A stretch of 64,000 nt of DNA. Source: DASPKT01 sp035626475. Its GTDB lineage: Bacteria; Pseudomonadota; Alphaproteobacteria; Azospirillales; Azospirillaceae. Below are positions 8,599-17,030 of the stretch, one piece after another. Numbering within the stretch: position 1 is the stretch's first letter; each line of letters begins with the position of its first letter. The DNA is taken from the NCBI GenBank assembly GCA_035626475.1, contig DASPNP010000050.1:85502-149501 (forward strand). The letters are read 5' to 3'. The notes beneath the pieces were generated by a model, which searched no databases, had not been told where the DNA came from, and saw only the letters and a program-made list of their open reading frames with translations. Made by a program: the position numbers and the translations under genes.

Positions 8599-8682
8599 CG
8601 TAGGTCGCATGGAGGCGGAGCCGGAATGCGACGTTACCCCGCCGGGGCATGTCGCATTGCGCTCCGCTCCATGCGACCTACG
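8599..8682. repeat. Long inverted repeat, family A (copy 1)
   Basis: Left arm 8599-8632 begins CGTAGGTCGCATGGAGGCGG, and right arm 8651-8682 is its near-complement ending CCATGCGACCTACG. The loop is about 18 bases. Related copies lie at 33462-33541 (degenerate) and 53997-54081. The element sits between the convergent ends of mnmA and tdk. It has REP/MITE-like character and no coding capacity of its own. Confidence 0.8.
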
Positions 8683-8694
8683 GCTGCGGGTGCG

Positions 8695-9279
8695 TCAAAT
8701 CTCCAGCGACAGCTCCACGCCCTTGCGCTCGGTGTGGTCGTGCCAGTGGGCGTTGCAGCGGGGCTCGTAGAGGTCGGCCTGCCCCAGCTCGACCGTGCGG
8801 TCGTTGCGGTGCTTCTTGAAGGTCTTGGCCGCCTCGTGGCCGCAGATGGCGCAGCGCGAGCGCAGCTTGTGGATCGAATCGGCCATGGCCGCCAGGGTGG
8901 CGGTCACGGGGAAGGGGCGACCGCGCCAGTCGGTATCGAGGCCGCTGACCGCCACGTCCACGCCGCGCACCAGCAGGTCGCGCACCGACTCGACGATATC
9001 GCCGTGGAAATGCGGCTCGACGCAGAACTGCACCTCGTCGATGAAGACGGCGCTGACGTCGTCGGGGACGCGGGGCATCTCGGTGATGGGGGTGGCGTCG
9101 AAGCCGACGCCGTCATGGTTCACCACGCGGTCATGGCTGAAGCGCACGTCGAAGGCGGGCTTCAGCAGCATGATCCGGGTGCCGGTGCCGTGGGTATACC
9201 AGACGGCCTTCTTCAGGATCTCCGTCGACTTGCCGGAGAACATGGGGCCGCAGATGACCTCCAGCTTCCCGTACCGCAT
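8695..9279 (-). CDS. tdk: Thymidine kinase (type II)
   Basis: Phosphorylates thymidine in pyrimidine salvage. The product has 194 residues from the ATG at 9279; GTG codons at 9282 and 9291 are possible alternatives. P-loop GPMFSGKST lies near residues 11-19, the Walker B-like FIDEVQF near 80-86, and the lasso/zinc region includes CAICG and a C-terminal RCNAH, where the usual fourth Cys appears as His. Convergent with mnmA across a repeat. Identification is firm. Confidence 0.93.
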   Translation of the reverse strand: MRYGKLEVICGPMFSGKSTEILKKAVWYTHGTGTRIMLLKPAFDVRFSHDRVVNHDGVGFDATPITEMPRVPDDVSAVFIDEVQFCVEPHFHGDIVESVRDLLVRGVDVAVSGLDTDWRGRPFPVTATLAAMADSIHKLRSRCAICGHEAAKTFKKHRNDRTVELGQADLYEPRCNAHWHDHTERKGVELSLEI

Positions 9280-9394
9280 CACCGCCCCCACCGTTTCCCC
9301 CGGATTATCAGGGCGGCACCCTAATCCTTTCGCGCAAGGCTCCGCCAGGGGATAGCACCGCGACGGGGCCTGTGATCGGCGCGAGACCAGGGGC

Positions 9395-9423
9395 TTGACA
9401 GGGGGCCGCGATTGGCCTAAATC
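9395..9423 (+). promoter_or_regulatory. Sigma-70 promoter of tRNA-Met
   Basis: TTGACA (9395-9400), a 17-bp spacer and TAAATC (9418-9423), 34 bp before the mature tRNA. A perfect -35 and correct spacing make this a strong candidate. Confidence 0.7.
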
Positions 9424-9457
9424 CCCGGTCCCACGCCGGACCCGTTCCGGCAGCTAT

Positions 9458-9532
9458 GGCAGCGTAGCTCAGTGGTAGAGCAGGGGAATCATAATCCCTT
9501 GGTCGGGGGTTCAAATCCCTCCGCTGCTACCA
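9458..9532 (+). tRNA. tRNA-Met (CAT, elongator type)
   Basis: 75 bases including an encoded CCA. The acceptor GGCAGCG pairs with CGCTGCT with one G-U at the end. The D arm is GCTC/GAGC, the anticodon stem GGGGA/TCCCT with loop ATCATAA (anticodon CAT), and the T arm GGGGG/CCCTC around TTCAAAT. The paired first base argues against initiator tRNA-fMet. A tRNA-Ile2 read through lysidine at C34 also has CAT and cannot be fully excluded, but the arms look like alphaproteobacterial elongator Met. Confidence 0.92.
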
Positions 9533-9540
9533 GTTCGGAA

Positions 9541-9575
9541 AACCCCGCTGACCCAACAGGTTGGCGGGGTTTTTT
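9541..9575 (+). terminator. Intrinsic terminator after tRNA-Met
   Basis: AACCCCGC (9541-9548) pairs with GCGGGGTT (9564-9571), with a further CCAA/TTGG inner stem, followed by six T residues (9570-9575). It lies 8 bp downstream of the tRNA CCA end. Confidence 0.85.
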
Positions 9576-9602
9576 CATGCATCGCAGGAACCCTGGCGCC
9601 CC

Positions 9603-10553
9603 ATGATCCGCCTGCTGCTCGCCCCCATCCGCTGGCTGGTCAAGATCACCCTGTTCGTGGTGCTGATGCTGCTGGCGCTGACGCTGGTGGCGCCGCTGGT
9701 CATGGATTTCAAGGCGCTGGCGCAGGGGGCCATCGCGGCGCTGAACGCCAGCGGGCTGGGCATCCGCGTCTCGGGCGTGCCGGAGTTGGTGAGCGGCTTC
9801 CCGCCGCGCCTGGTGGTGCGCGATCTCAGGATCGCCAACAGCGCCACCCCCGACAAGCCGTCGATCGAGGCGCAGCAGGCGACGGTACAGGTCGATCCCG
9901 TCCAGACGCTCACCACGGGCAAGGTGCAGCTGGACGCGCGCATCCTGGAGCCCAAGATTTATGCCGAGCGGCCGGTCGACCTGTCCGGCCTGTCCGGCGG
10001 GCTGTCGACCGGAACCATCGTGACCTCGGTCGCCATCGTCGGCGGCATCGTCGTGGCCGGCCGCGCCCTGCTGGATCTGGGCAGCACCGTCGTGGCGGTG
10101 GCGCCCGTACCCGGTCCGGGACCCACGCCGGGCCCGGTTCCCGGTCCCACGCCGGTGACCCCGGGACCGACTCCGGGGCCCGTCCCCGGCCCGGTCACGC
10201 CCGGCCCGACCCCCGGCCCGACTCCAGGCCCCACACCCGGCCCCGTCCTTCCTGGCACGCCGCTGCCGCCGGTAGTGACGCCGCCGGTCATCACGCCGCC
10301 GCTGGTCACACCGCCGATCCCCTCGCTCCCCGGCACGGGGCCGACGCCCGGTTCGACGCCCGGCACGGGCCCCACGCCCGGACCGACGCCGGTGACGCCG
10401 CAGACGCCGATCCCCGGCACGAATCCGCCCGCGACTCCGGGCACGCCGCCGGTGCGGCCGGGCACGCCCACCGTGCCGCCGGGAACGCCGACCACGCCGG
10501 TCCCGGGCGTGCCGGGCATGTGCTACATCCAGGTGCCCTGCCCGGTGCCTTGA
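9603..10553 (+). CDS. AsmA-like membrane-anchored protein with Pro-Gly-Thr repeat tail
   Basis: 316 residues from the ATG at 9603. A single N-terminal membrane segment (about 13-35) precedes a short AsmA/DUF748-like stretch (36-135) with the typical VTLRD-like phrase RLVVRDLRIANS and a repeat of small beta segments. A glycine-rich hydrophobic patch follows (about 139-165). Residues from about 170 to 305 are low-complexity Pro/Thr/Gly with repeated TPGP, VPGP and GTPG units, ending in CYIQVPCPVP with two cysteines. The repeat probably forms an extended spacer across the periplasm. Function unknown; the tail may have expanded by slippage. It ends 7 bp from convergent ampG. Confidence 0.7.
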   Translation: MIRLLLAPIRWLVKITLFVVLMLLALTLVAPLVMDFKALAQGAIAALNASGLGIRVSGVPELVSGFPPRLVVRDLRIANSATPDKPSIEAQQATVQVDPVQTLTTGKVQLDARILEPKIYAERPVDLSGLSGGLSTGTIVTSVAIVGGIVVAGRALLDLGSTVVAVAPVPGPGPTPGPVPGPTPVTPGPTPGPVPGPVTPGPTPGPTPGPTPGPVLPGTPLPPVVTPPVITPPLVTPPIPSLPGTGPTPGSTPGTGPTPGPTPVTPQTPIPGTNPPATPGTPPVRPGTPTVPPGTPTTPVPGVPGMCYIQVPCPVP

Positions 10554-10560
10554 AGGGCGC

Positions 10561-11925
10561 TCAAGCGGCGGCGTGGCGGCGCTTGGCGCGCTCCAGCATC
10601 AGACAGAGCGCCAGCACGGGAATGCCGATGGCCGCCGTCCCGGCGAAGAACAGGGCATAGGCCGTCAGCACGCCATAGCCGGTCTCCAGCCATTCCACGG
10701 CCGTGCCGGAGAAGCCCTTCAGCACCTTGCCGAGCAGGGCGTAGAAGGAGCTCAGCAGCGCGTACTGGGTGGCGGTGTAGCCGATGCTGGTCAGGCTGGA
10801 CATGTAGGCGACCAGCGCCGTGCCGGCGAAGCCGGTGGCGATGTTGTCGATCACCATCACGCCCGCGAACACGCCCAGGTCCGGCCCCGTCAGCGCCAGG
10901 ACCGAGAAGGCGAGGTTGGAGGCGGGGCCGAGGATGGCGCCCAGGATCAGCGTCCGCCCGAAACCCAGCTTCACCGCGCAGAGGCCACCCAGCGCGATGC
11001 CGGCGATGGTGGCCCAGAGCCCGACCGAGGCGCGGATCGCGCCGACCGTCTCCTTGGCGATGCCGATATCGACATAGAAGGGGCCGACCATGGGGCCGAT
11101 CATGAAATCGGCCAGCCGGTAGAGGCTGATCGTCGCCAGCATCAGCAAGGCGAAGCGGCCATGGTCGCGGAAGAAGGCGATGAAGGGACCGACGATGGCG
11201 TCGAACAGGCCACGCGGCGTCCAGAGCGGCGCCGCCTGCTGCGCCACCGCGATCTGCGCCCGCGCCGGCTCGGTCGCGGCGAGGGTGGCGGCGAGGCCGA
11301 CGGCCATGGCGATGCCGGCCGCCAGATAGCTGGTCGACCAGCCGACCTCGGCCGCCAGCACCAGGATCAGCGCGTCGGTCGCCAGCAGCGCCGCCCGGTA
11401 GCCCATCTGGAAGGCGGCGGCGAACAGCGCCTGCTCCTCGCCGTTCTCCGCCTGCTCGATGCGCCAGGCGTCCACCACCACGTCCTGGGTGGCCGAGGCG
11501 AAGGCCGCCAGCAGCGCGAAGCCGCCGATGGCCGCCAGACCGCCGGCCGGGCCGCTGACCGCCATGCCGATCAGCCCGGCGCCGATCGCCAGCTGCGACG
11601 CCGCCATCCAGCCGCGCCGCCGGCCCAGCGCCCGGCCCAGCACCGGCGCGTCCACCCGGTCGACGATCGGCGCCCAGAGGAACTTCAGCGAATAGGCCAA
11701 GCCGACCCAGGAGAGGAAGCCGATGGCCTGCAGCTCGATTCCCGCCTCGCGCAGCCAGAACCCCAGCGTGTTGCCGGTCAGCATGAAGGGCAGGCCGGAG
11801 GAGAAGCCCAGCGCCAGCGTGATCAGCACCCGCGGCTGGCGGCAGGCGCGCAGCACGTCGCGCCAGCCGGGCGTCTTGGGTTTCGCCGGGGGCTGGGCTG
11901 ATGTGGCGGCGTTCAGGCTGGTCAT
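10561..11925 (-). CDS. ampG: AmpG-like muropeptide permease (MFS)
   Basis: Inner-membrane transporter of 454 residues with about 12-14 hydrophobic segments. It begins with a cytoplasmic Pro/Ala-rich leader and then SSGLPFMLTGNTLGFWLREAG, the characteristic start of AmpG. AmpG brings GlcNAc-anhydroMurNAc peptides into the cytoplasm for wall recycling; AnmK at 835-1917 acts later in the same pathway. The ATG at 11925 was preferred to an upstream in-frame start at 11979 because the extra 18 residues are Arg-rich and unlike the family. AmpG-like MFS proteins can have other substrates. Confidence 0.85.
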   Translation of the reverse strand: MTSLNAATSAQPPAKPKTPGWRDVLRACRQPRVLITLALGFSSGLPFMLTGNTLGFWLREAGIELQAIGFLSWVGLAYSLKFLWAPIVDRVDAPVLGRALGRRRGWMAASQLAIGAGLIGMAVSGPAGGLAAIGGFALLAAFASATQDVVVDAWRIEQAENGEEQALFAAAFQMGYRAALLATDALILVLAAEVGWSTSYLAAGIAMAVGLAATLAATEPARAQIAVAQQAAPLWTPRGLFDAIVGPFIAFFRDHGRFALLMLATISLYRLADFMIGPMVGPFYVDIGIAKETVGAIRASVGLWATIAGIALGGLCAVKLGFGRTLILGAILGPASNLAFSVLALTGPDLGVFAGVMVIDNIATGFAGTALVAYMSSLTSIGYTATQYALLSSFYALLGKVLKGFSGTAVEWLETGYGVLTAYALFFAGTAAIGIPVLALCLMLERAKRRHAAA

Positions 11926-12028
11926 GAAGGTCCCGGCTTCGCGGAGGCGCTGCGCCCGAGTATAGGCACGGCCGTGCACGCGGGGGAGGATTTGTGCGCG
12001 ACCGCCGTGACAAGCGCGGCGACCGCCG

Positions 12029-13153
12029 TCACACCCGGGGACCAGCCTGCCGGGCGTTCACCCGCTCCGGGTTTAGGGTCACGTACGCCTTGCCCTCCTC
12101 GGGCTCCAGCACGGTCAGCAGCGGCTGCTGCGCCTGGGTCGCCACGATGCCGACCAGGCTCGCTGCCTGCTCGCGGTTGGGCCAGCCGTCATAGAGCTCC
12201 ATAACGTAGCTGGCGCCGACGGCGAGCAGGCGGGCATGCACGATCGGGCGCGGCACGACGCCGGAGGGCATCGCGTACCGCCCGATCTCGATCACCTGGC
12301 CACTGTCGCCGAGCGGGATGAAGTGACGGACGTCGCCGGCCTTGGAGGCGGCCGGCGATCCGCGCAGCAGGGGGATGTCGTACTGTCCGAACCGCGTCAC
12401 CCCGTCCAGGCAGAACCCGCCGGGCGCCGTGCCGGGGCGCGGCAGGGAGAGGTCGTCCGGCGGGGAGGAGAGGACCGACGGGACCGACAGGGTCCCCAGC
12501 ACCGCCAGATAGGCCGGGTCCGCCGGCAGCGCCGCCACCTCGGACAGGGTGTCGGGGGCGCAGGGGGCGAAATCCGCCTTCGGGGGCAGCGGCTCCGGCG
12601 CCAGCCCCTGCGGCCAGGAGAGGGACGCCAGGGCCGTGTCGATGGCCTTGGTCAGCTCGGCCGGCGAGGCCCCGGGCAGGGTGGCCCTGACCTTCACCAG
12701 CCAGGGGCCGGCGCGCTGGATCGCCAGCGCGTCGCGCGGCTGGGTCTCGCCGCCGCGGGTGAAGAGAAGGCGTCGCAGGGTCGGCGCGGACGCGCCGGCG
12801 GGCGTCACCAGCTCGTCGGCCGCGATCTCGACCCCGGGGGCGAAACGCTGGCGGATGATCGAGGAGGCGACGAAGGCCGTCAGATGCACGTCGGGGAAGG
12901 GTGGCCGGTAGACATAGAGGGTGATGTCGCCCGCCGGACCCTTGTAGCTGCTCACCGTGTCGAGCCCCAGCCCCCCTGCGTCGTTGCTGGCTGTCAGCCG
13001 GAATCCACCGAAGCCGGCCGGCAGCCCGATGCCGGACTTGCCAGCCGTGACCGGCGCCGACGTTCCGCTGGCCTGCGTCGGGGCGCCGCCGGACTGGCAG
13101 CCCGCCAGGGCCATCGGCAGAAGCAGGACGGTCGCGCGGAGGAGAGTCGTCAT
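12029..13153 (-). CDS. Predicted lipoprotein, function unknown
   Basis: 374 residues from the ATG at 13153. A lipoprotein signal peptide ends in the lipobox ALAGC (Cys at about residue 18), followed by a Ser/Thr/Ala-rich linker. The body (about 45-370) has alternating beta and helix character and two separated cysteines (FAPCAPD, GGFCLDG) that may pair in the periplasm. No enzyme motif was recognised. It is divergent from the DAHP synthase gene, with 200 bp between starts. Confidence 0.75.
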   Translation of the reverse strand: MTTLLRATVLLLPMALAGCQSGGAPTQASGTSAPVTAGKSGIGLPAGFGGFRLTASNDAGGLGLDTVSSYKGPAGDITLYVYRPPFPDVHLTAFVASSIIRQRFAPGVEIAADELVTPAGASAPTLRRLLFTRGGETQPRDALAIQRAGPWLVKVRATLPGASPAELTKAIDTALASLSWPQGLAPEPLPPKADFAPCAPDTLSEVAALPADPAYLAVLGTLSVPSVLSSPPDDLSLPRPGTAPGGFCLDGVTRFGQYDIPLLRGSPAASKAGDVRHFIPLGDSGQVIEIGRYAMPSGVVPRPIVHARLLAVGASYVMELYDGWPNREQAASLVGIVATQAQQPLLTVLEPEEGKAYVTLNPERVNARQAGPRV

Positions 13154-13285
13154 TCGGTCGCATCCTTGTCCGGTAGGGCGGCGCGCCGGCTTCGACCCGA
13201 GCGCACCGTAACGCTGGCCTGCGTGCGGCGGATTGGACAAGGGCTGGAAATGTGCTGCGATGCGGCGTAAAAGTCTTTCCCCCGA

Positions 13286-13301
13286 TGCGCCATCAGGCGC
13301 A
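13286..13301 (+). other. Short hairpin upstream of DAHP synthase
   Basis: TGCGCC-ATCA-GGCGCA is a perfect 6-bp stem with a 4-base loop, 52 bp upstream of the chosen start of the DAHP synthase gene. It overlaps a possible in-frame N-terminal extension beginning at ATG 13285. No U-tract follows, so it is not an intrinsic terminator. Role unknown. Confidence 0.3.
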
Positions 13302-13353
13302 ACTTTCTGAGGTTTTGTTCCGGGTGGGGACGCCCGAACGGTCGAGGTGCGAG

Positions 13354-14751
13354 ATGGTGGATCAGGCGAACAGGTGGGCTCCGGACAGCTGGCGCGGCAA
13401 GCCCGTGCGGCAGCTTCCCTCCTATCCCGACGCGGCCAGGCTGGCCGCCGCCGAGCAGCGCCTGTCGAACTATCCGCCGCTGGTCTTCGCCGGCGAGGCG
13501 CGGCGCCTGAAGGAGCATCTGGGCCGCGTGGCGCGGGGCGAGGGCTTCCTGCTGCATGGCGGCGACCGAGCCGAGCGCTTTGCCGAGTTCCACCCGAACA
13601 ACATCCGCGACACTTTCCGCGTGCTGCTGCAGATGGCGATCGTGCTGACCTTCGGCGGCGCCACGCCGGTGGTTAAGGTCGGCCGCATGGCCGGGCAGTT
13701 CGCCAAGCCGCGCTCGGCCGACACCGAGGTGATCGACGGGCAGGAGCTGCCCTCCTACCGCGGCGACATCATCAACGGCTTCGACTTCACGCCCGAGGCC
13801 CGGGTGCCGGACCCGGACCGCATGGTCCAAGCCTACAACCAGGCCGCCGCCACGCTGAACCTGCTGCGCGCCTTCGCCCAGGGCGGCTATGCCGACCTGC
13901 ACAAGGTCCACCAGTGGAACTTGGGCTTCGTCGAGCGCTCGCCGCAGGGGGAGCGCTACCAGGACCTCGCCGACCGGCTGGACGAGGCGCTGGCCTTCAT
14001 GGCGGCCTGCGGCATCACCGCCGAGACCTCGGCCCAGATCCGCGAGACCGAGTTCTTCACCAGCCACGAGGCGCTGCTGCTGCCCTACGAGCAGGCGCTG
14101 ACCCGGATCGACAGCACCACGGGCGACTGGTACGACGTCTCGGCCCACATGCTGTGGATCGGCGACCGCACGCGCCAGCACGACGGCGCGCATGTGGAGT
14201 TCCTGCGCGGCGTGAAGAACCCGATCGGGCTGAAATGCGGCCCGACCTCGGACCCGGACGATCTGCTGCGCCTGATCGACATCCTGAACCCGGCCGACGA
14301 GCCGGGTCGCCTGACCCTGATCGCCCGCATGGGCCACGACAAGGTCCATGACAAGCTGCCTGGGCTGATCCGCCGCGTCATGCGCGAGGGGCGGCAGGTG
14401 GTGTGGAGCTGCGACCCGATGCACGGCAACACGGTCAAGTCCGGCAACGGCTTCAAGACCCGGCCGTTCGACCGCATCCTGGGCGAGGTGAAGGGCTTCT
14501 TCGAAGCCTGCCGGGGCGAGGGGGCGCATCCCGGCGGCGTGCATTTCGAGATGACCGGCCAGGACGTGACCGAGTGCACCGGCGGCGCCCAGGCCATCAC
14601 CGAGCATGCGCTGGCGCTGCGCTACCACACCGCCTGCGACCCGCGCCTGAACGCCTCCCAGGCGCTGGAGCTGGCCTTCCTCGTGGCGGAGGAGCTGAAG
14701 GCCGCGCGGCAGGAGGCCGACCGCGCCCGCCGCGCCGCCGCGGCCGAGTAG
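13354..14751 (+). CDS. Class II 3-deoxy-7-phosphoheptulonate (DAHP) synthase
   Basis: First enzyme of the shikimate pathway, condensing PEP with erythrose-4-phosphate. 465 residues, the plant/Mycobacterium-type class II length. Recognisable stretches are the start NRWAPDSWRGKPVRQLPSYPD cut short here to its key residues W-P-S-W, then LVFAGEARRLKEHL, GFLLHGGDRAE, GRMAGQFAKPRS, the metal and substrate region GLKCGPTSDPDDLL, SCDPMHGNT and GGVHFEMTGQDVTEC. The ATG at 13354 matches the usual N-terminus and follows GAGGTG; the frame stays open upstream to 13252. Identification firm. Confidence 0.94.
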   Translation: MVDQANRWAPDSWRGKPVRQLPSYPDAARLAAAEQRLSNYPPLVFAGEARRLKEHLGRVARGEGFLLHGGDRAERFAEFHPNNIRDTFRVLLQMAIVLTFGGATPVVKVGRMAGQFAKPRSADTEVIDGQELPSYRGDIINGFDFTPEARVPDPDRMVQAYNQAAATLNLLRAFAQGGYADLHKVHQWNLGFVERSPQGERYQDLADRLDEALAFMAACGITAETSAQIRETEFFTSHEALLLPYEQALTRIDSTTGDWYDVSAHMLWIGDRTRQHDGAHVEFLRGVKNPIGLKCGPTSDPDDLLRLIDILNPADEPGRLTLIARMGHDKVHDKLPGLIRRVMREGRQVVWSCDPMHGNTVKSGNGFKTRPFDRILGEVKGFFEACRGEGAHPGGVHFEMTGQDVTECTGGAQAITEHALALRYHTACDPRLNASQALELAFLVAEELKAARQEADRARRAAAAE

Positions 14752-14776
14752 GGCCATAGTCCGTGAGATGGTGGTA

Positions 14777-14799
14777 GTCCCGCCCTTAAGAGGCGGGAC
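14777..14799 (+). terminator. Hairpin after DAHP synthase, weak terminator
   Basis: GTCCCGCC (14777-14784) and GGCGGGAC (14792-14799) form a perfect 8-bp stem with a 7-base loop, 26 bp after the stop. A run of five T residues (14813-14817) follows only after a gap, so termination would be weak or factor-assisted. Confidence 0.45.
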
Positions 14800-14889
14800 G
14801 ATCGCCGTCATATTTTTGTCCTAAGACCGTCATTCAACGTTAACGGAAGGATCGGTCCGCAGCCGGCGGACCTCCTCCCGAAGGGTTGG

Positions 14890-15603
14890 ATGCGCATGGC
14901 CTTCACCGTTTCCCCTCAAGGACCCGGACTCTCCTTGGACTCGGCGCCCCGGTCCCTCTGGGGCGGATGGAATCTCGCGGCGCCGGTCCTCCTGATCCTG
15001 TTCAACGCCGTCCTGGTCAATCTGCCGGCGACGCGCGACGCGTCGCGCTGGATGACGGACGAGAACGGGCCGGTCGAGATGCTCTCCTTCATCCTGATGA
15101 TCGCGGTCGCCTGGTGGGCGGCGCGGCTGGCCGTGCGTCACTGGCGGGACGACAAGCTGGCGAGCGTCTTCTGGTCGATGTTCGCCGCCGGCATGTTCTT
15201 CATCGGCATGGAAGAGGTGTCCTGGGGCCAGTGGCTGGTCGGGTTCGAGACGCCGCCGGAAATGGCCGCGCAGAACGTCCAGGGCGAGTTCAACCTGCAT
15301 AACCTTCAGGGCGCGCACGAGCTGATCGAGCCGATGCGCGTCCTCTTCGGCGTCGGCTCCCTGATCGGCATCGCCATCGGCGGCTGGGCCGTCGCCCGCA
15401 ACGTGGCGGTGCCGTGGAAGCTCTGGCCCTGGTTCGCGATCATCGCCGGTCTGTCGATCCTGGACATGCTGTTCGCCCACATCGAGGTGCGCCAGCGCAT
15501 CGAATGGACCGTCAGCGAACTCATGGAGATGGTGGAACTGCTGATCGCCATCGGCACCACGCTCTATGTGCGGCACCATCTGAAGCGCAGCCGCGAGGTC
15601 TGA
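14890..15603 (+). CDS. Multi-pass membrane protein of unknown function
   Basis: 237 residues with about six hydrophobic segments (near 28-45, 66-82, 96-112, 153-172, 180-200, 212-228). A conserved-looking loop reads GMEEVSWGQWLVGFETP followed by VQGEFNLHNLQG (about residues 101-140). This EE-x-SWGQ / E-x-NLHN signature occurs in uncharacterised bacterial membrane proteins, and its Glu, His and Asn residues could bind a metal or lie in an active site. The GTG/ATG choice is not critical; ATG at 14890 and ATG at 14896 are both usable. Isolated gene between the DAHP synthase and a repeat cluster. Confidence 0.7.
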   Translation: MRMAFTVSPQGPGLSLDSAPRSLWGGWNLAAPVLLILFNAVLVNLPATRDASRWMTDENGPVEMLSFILMIAVAWWAARLAVRHWRDDKLASVFWSMFAAGMFFIGMEEVSWGQWLVGFETPPEMAAQNVQGEFNLHNLQGAHELIEPMRVLFGVGSLIGIAIGGWAVARNVAVPWKLWPWFAIIAGLSILDMLFAHIEVRQRIEWTVSELMEMVELLIAIGTTLYVRHHLKRSREV

Positions 15604-15619
15604 GGGGGGGGGCACCCTG

Positions 15620-15827
15620 AACGGCAGCGTTGCTGGAGTGCGTCCTTCGACAGGCTGAGGGTGAGAACCTTTTTGCTGCTCCCCGCCATCGGCAGCGCCG
15701 AGGTTGTGCGTTCTTCGACCGGCTCAGGATGAGGGGGATTCAGCTGCTCCCGGCGAAGCTGGTGCGGATGAGAACGGGAATGCCTGGCATCCCCCGTTCC
15801 TCATCCTGAGCCTGTCGAAGGACGCAC
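15620..15827. repeat. Repeat family B cluster (copy 1, compound)
   Basis: Contains three arms of the TTCGACAGGCTCAGGATGAG repeat: two forward (near 15644 and 15712) and one reverse complement (15800-15825). The inside carries the shared CTGCTCCC and GGGAATGCCTGGCATCCC phrases. Related elements are at 18244-18368, 46475-46585 and 51152-51296. The outer ACGGCAGCGTTG at 15621 recurs at 51154. It fills the gap between two genes and codes for nothing recognisable. Confidence 0.75.
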
Positions 15828-15866
15828 GCCGGTTCAGCCTCTCCGATGAAAGCGACCGGGGCTACC

Positions 15867-17030
15867 CTACGCCACCGCGCCCGCGGCCCTCAGTTCCGCG
15901 ATCCGTGCATCGTCGTAGCCGGCGGCGCGCAGCACGGCGTCGGTATGCTCGCCCAGCTTCGGCGTGGCGGGGACCAGGGTGCCGGGCTCGTCGCGGAACT
16001 TGATGGGCAGGCCGATATGCTCGCTGCCCTCGGCATCGACCACCAGCATGTGCCGGGCCTTGACCTGCGGCTGGTCGAACGCCTCCTTCAGGTCCAGCAC
16101 CGGCGCCCAGCCCAGGTCGAGGCCGGAGAGGAATTCCTCCCATTCCGCCCGGGTGCGGGTCAGGAAGGTCTCGCGCAGGAAGGCCTTCACCGGTTCCTGC
16201 TCCGCCCCGGCGGGCCGCAGCGCCACGGCGATCAGGTCGGGCCGGCCGAGCGCGTGCAGCAGGTTCTCCACGAACTTGTGCTCGACCCCGCCCAGCGCGA
16301 CGTGGCGGCCGTCGCGGCAGCGGTAGATGTTGTTGAAGGCGGCGCCGCCGAAGCTCCGCTCCTCCTTCACCCGGGGCGCGCGGCCCTCGGCGAAGACCGG
16401 GCCGGTGACATTGGGCAGCCAGGCCATCAGGCTGTCCTGCATGGAGATGTCGATGTAGTCGCCCCGCCCGGTCGTCTGCCGGCGGTACAGCGCCATCAGC
16501 ACGCCCGACAGCGCCATCAGGCTGCCCGCCATGTCGGCCGCCGGGACGTGCGCCATGGTCGGCTCGCCGTCATTGCCCAGGTTAAGCGACAGGGTGCCGC
16601 TCTGCGCCTCGATGGCCGGGTCGTGGGCCGGCTTGTCGCGCAAGGGACCGGTCTGGCCGAAGGCGGCGATGGAGCAGTAGACCAGCCGCGGGTTGCGCGC
16701 CGCCATGGCCGCGTAGCCGATGCCGAGCCGGTCGACCACGCCCGGCCGGAACGCCTCCACCAGCACGTCCGCGCTCTCCGCCAGCCGGAACAGCGCCTCG
16801 CGCCCCTCCGGCGACTTCAGGTTCAGGACGATGGACTTCTTGTTGCGGTGGGTGTTGCGGAACCAGACGGTCTCGCCATTCTTCCGGTAGGCGACGTGGC
16901 GGGTCGGCTCGCCTGATCCCGGCGGCTCCACCTTGATCACCTCGGCGCCATGGTCCGCCATGATCATGGTCATGTGCGGCCCGGGCAGGAACAGCGACAG
17001 GTCGATGACGCGCAGCCCGTCCAGCTTCAT
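15867..17030 (-). CDS. CaiB/BaiF (class III) CoA-transferase, distal
   Basis: 387 residues. Class III CoA-transferases move CoA between carboxylic acids through an enzyme aspartyl-CoA. The N-terminal LDGLRVIDLSLFLPGPHMT and HGAEVIKVEPPGSGEP match the family, and the catalytic Asp is Asp137 in AHDPAIEAQSG. Its ATG overlaps the stop of the upstream CaiB gene by one base (TGATG), so the two are translationally coupled. Paired CaiB genes next to an acyl-CoA dehydrogenase recall heteromeric transferases such as BbsEF. Substrate unknown; a dicarboxylate is my inference from the cluster. Confidence 0.9.
   Translation of the reverse strand: MKLDGLRVIDLSLFLPGPHMTMIMADHGAEVIKVEPPGSGEPTRHVAYRKNGETVWFRNTHRNKKSIVLNLKSPEGREALFRLAESADVLVEAFRPGVVDRLGIGYAAMAARNPRLVYCSIAAFGQTGPLRDKPAHDPAIEAQSGTLSLNLGNDGEPTMAHVPAADMAGSLMALSGVLMALYRRQTTGRGDYIDISMQDSLMAWLPNVTGPVFAEGRAPRVKEERSFGGAAFNNIYRCRDGRHVALGGVEHKFVENLLHALGRPDLIAVALRPAGAEQEPVKAFLRETFLTRTRAEWEEFLSGLDLGWAPVLDLKEAFDQPQVKARHMLVVDAEGSEHIGLPIKFRDEPGTLVPATPKLGEHTDAVLRAAGYDDARIAELRAAGAVA

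Noticed and set aside
5361..8610. Very long open frames antisense to the desulfurase, fdx, tenA and mnmA genes
   Set aside because: High G+C codon bias opens antisense frames; the products are Arg/Ala/Gly/Gln-rich with no family motifs, while the sense genes are clear.
10120..10520. Dense short repeats that might be taken for a CRISPR array
   Set aside because: Unit length varies (6-18 bases), there are no unique spacers, and the sequence reads through as Pro/Gly/Thr codons in one frame.
13250..13270. Six-codon ORF with two Cys codons upstream of DAHP synthase
   Set aside because: Very short, weak ribosome-binding context and no biochemical link between cysteine and this enzyme.
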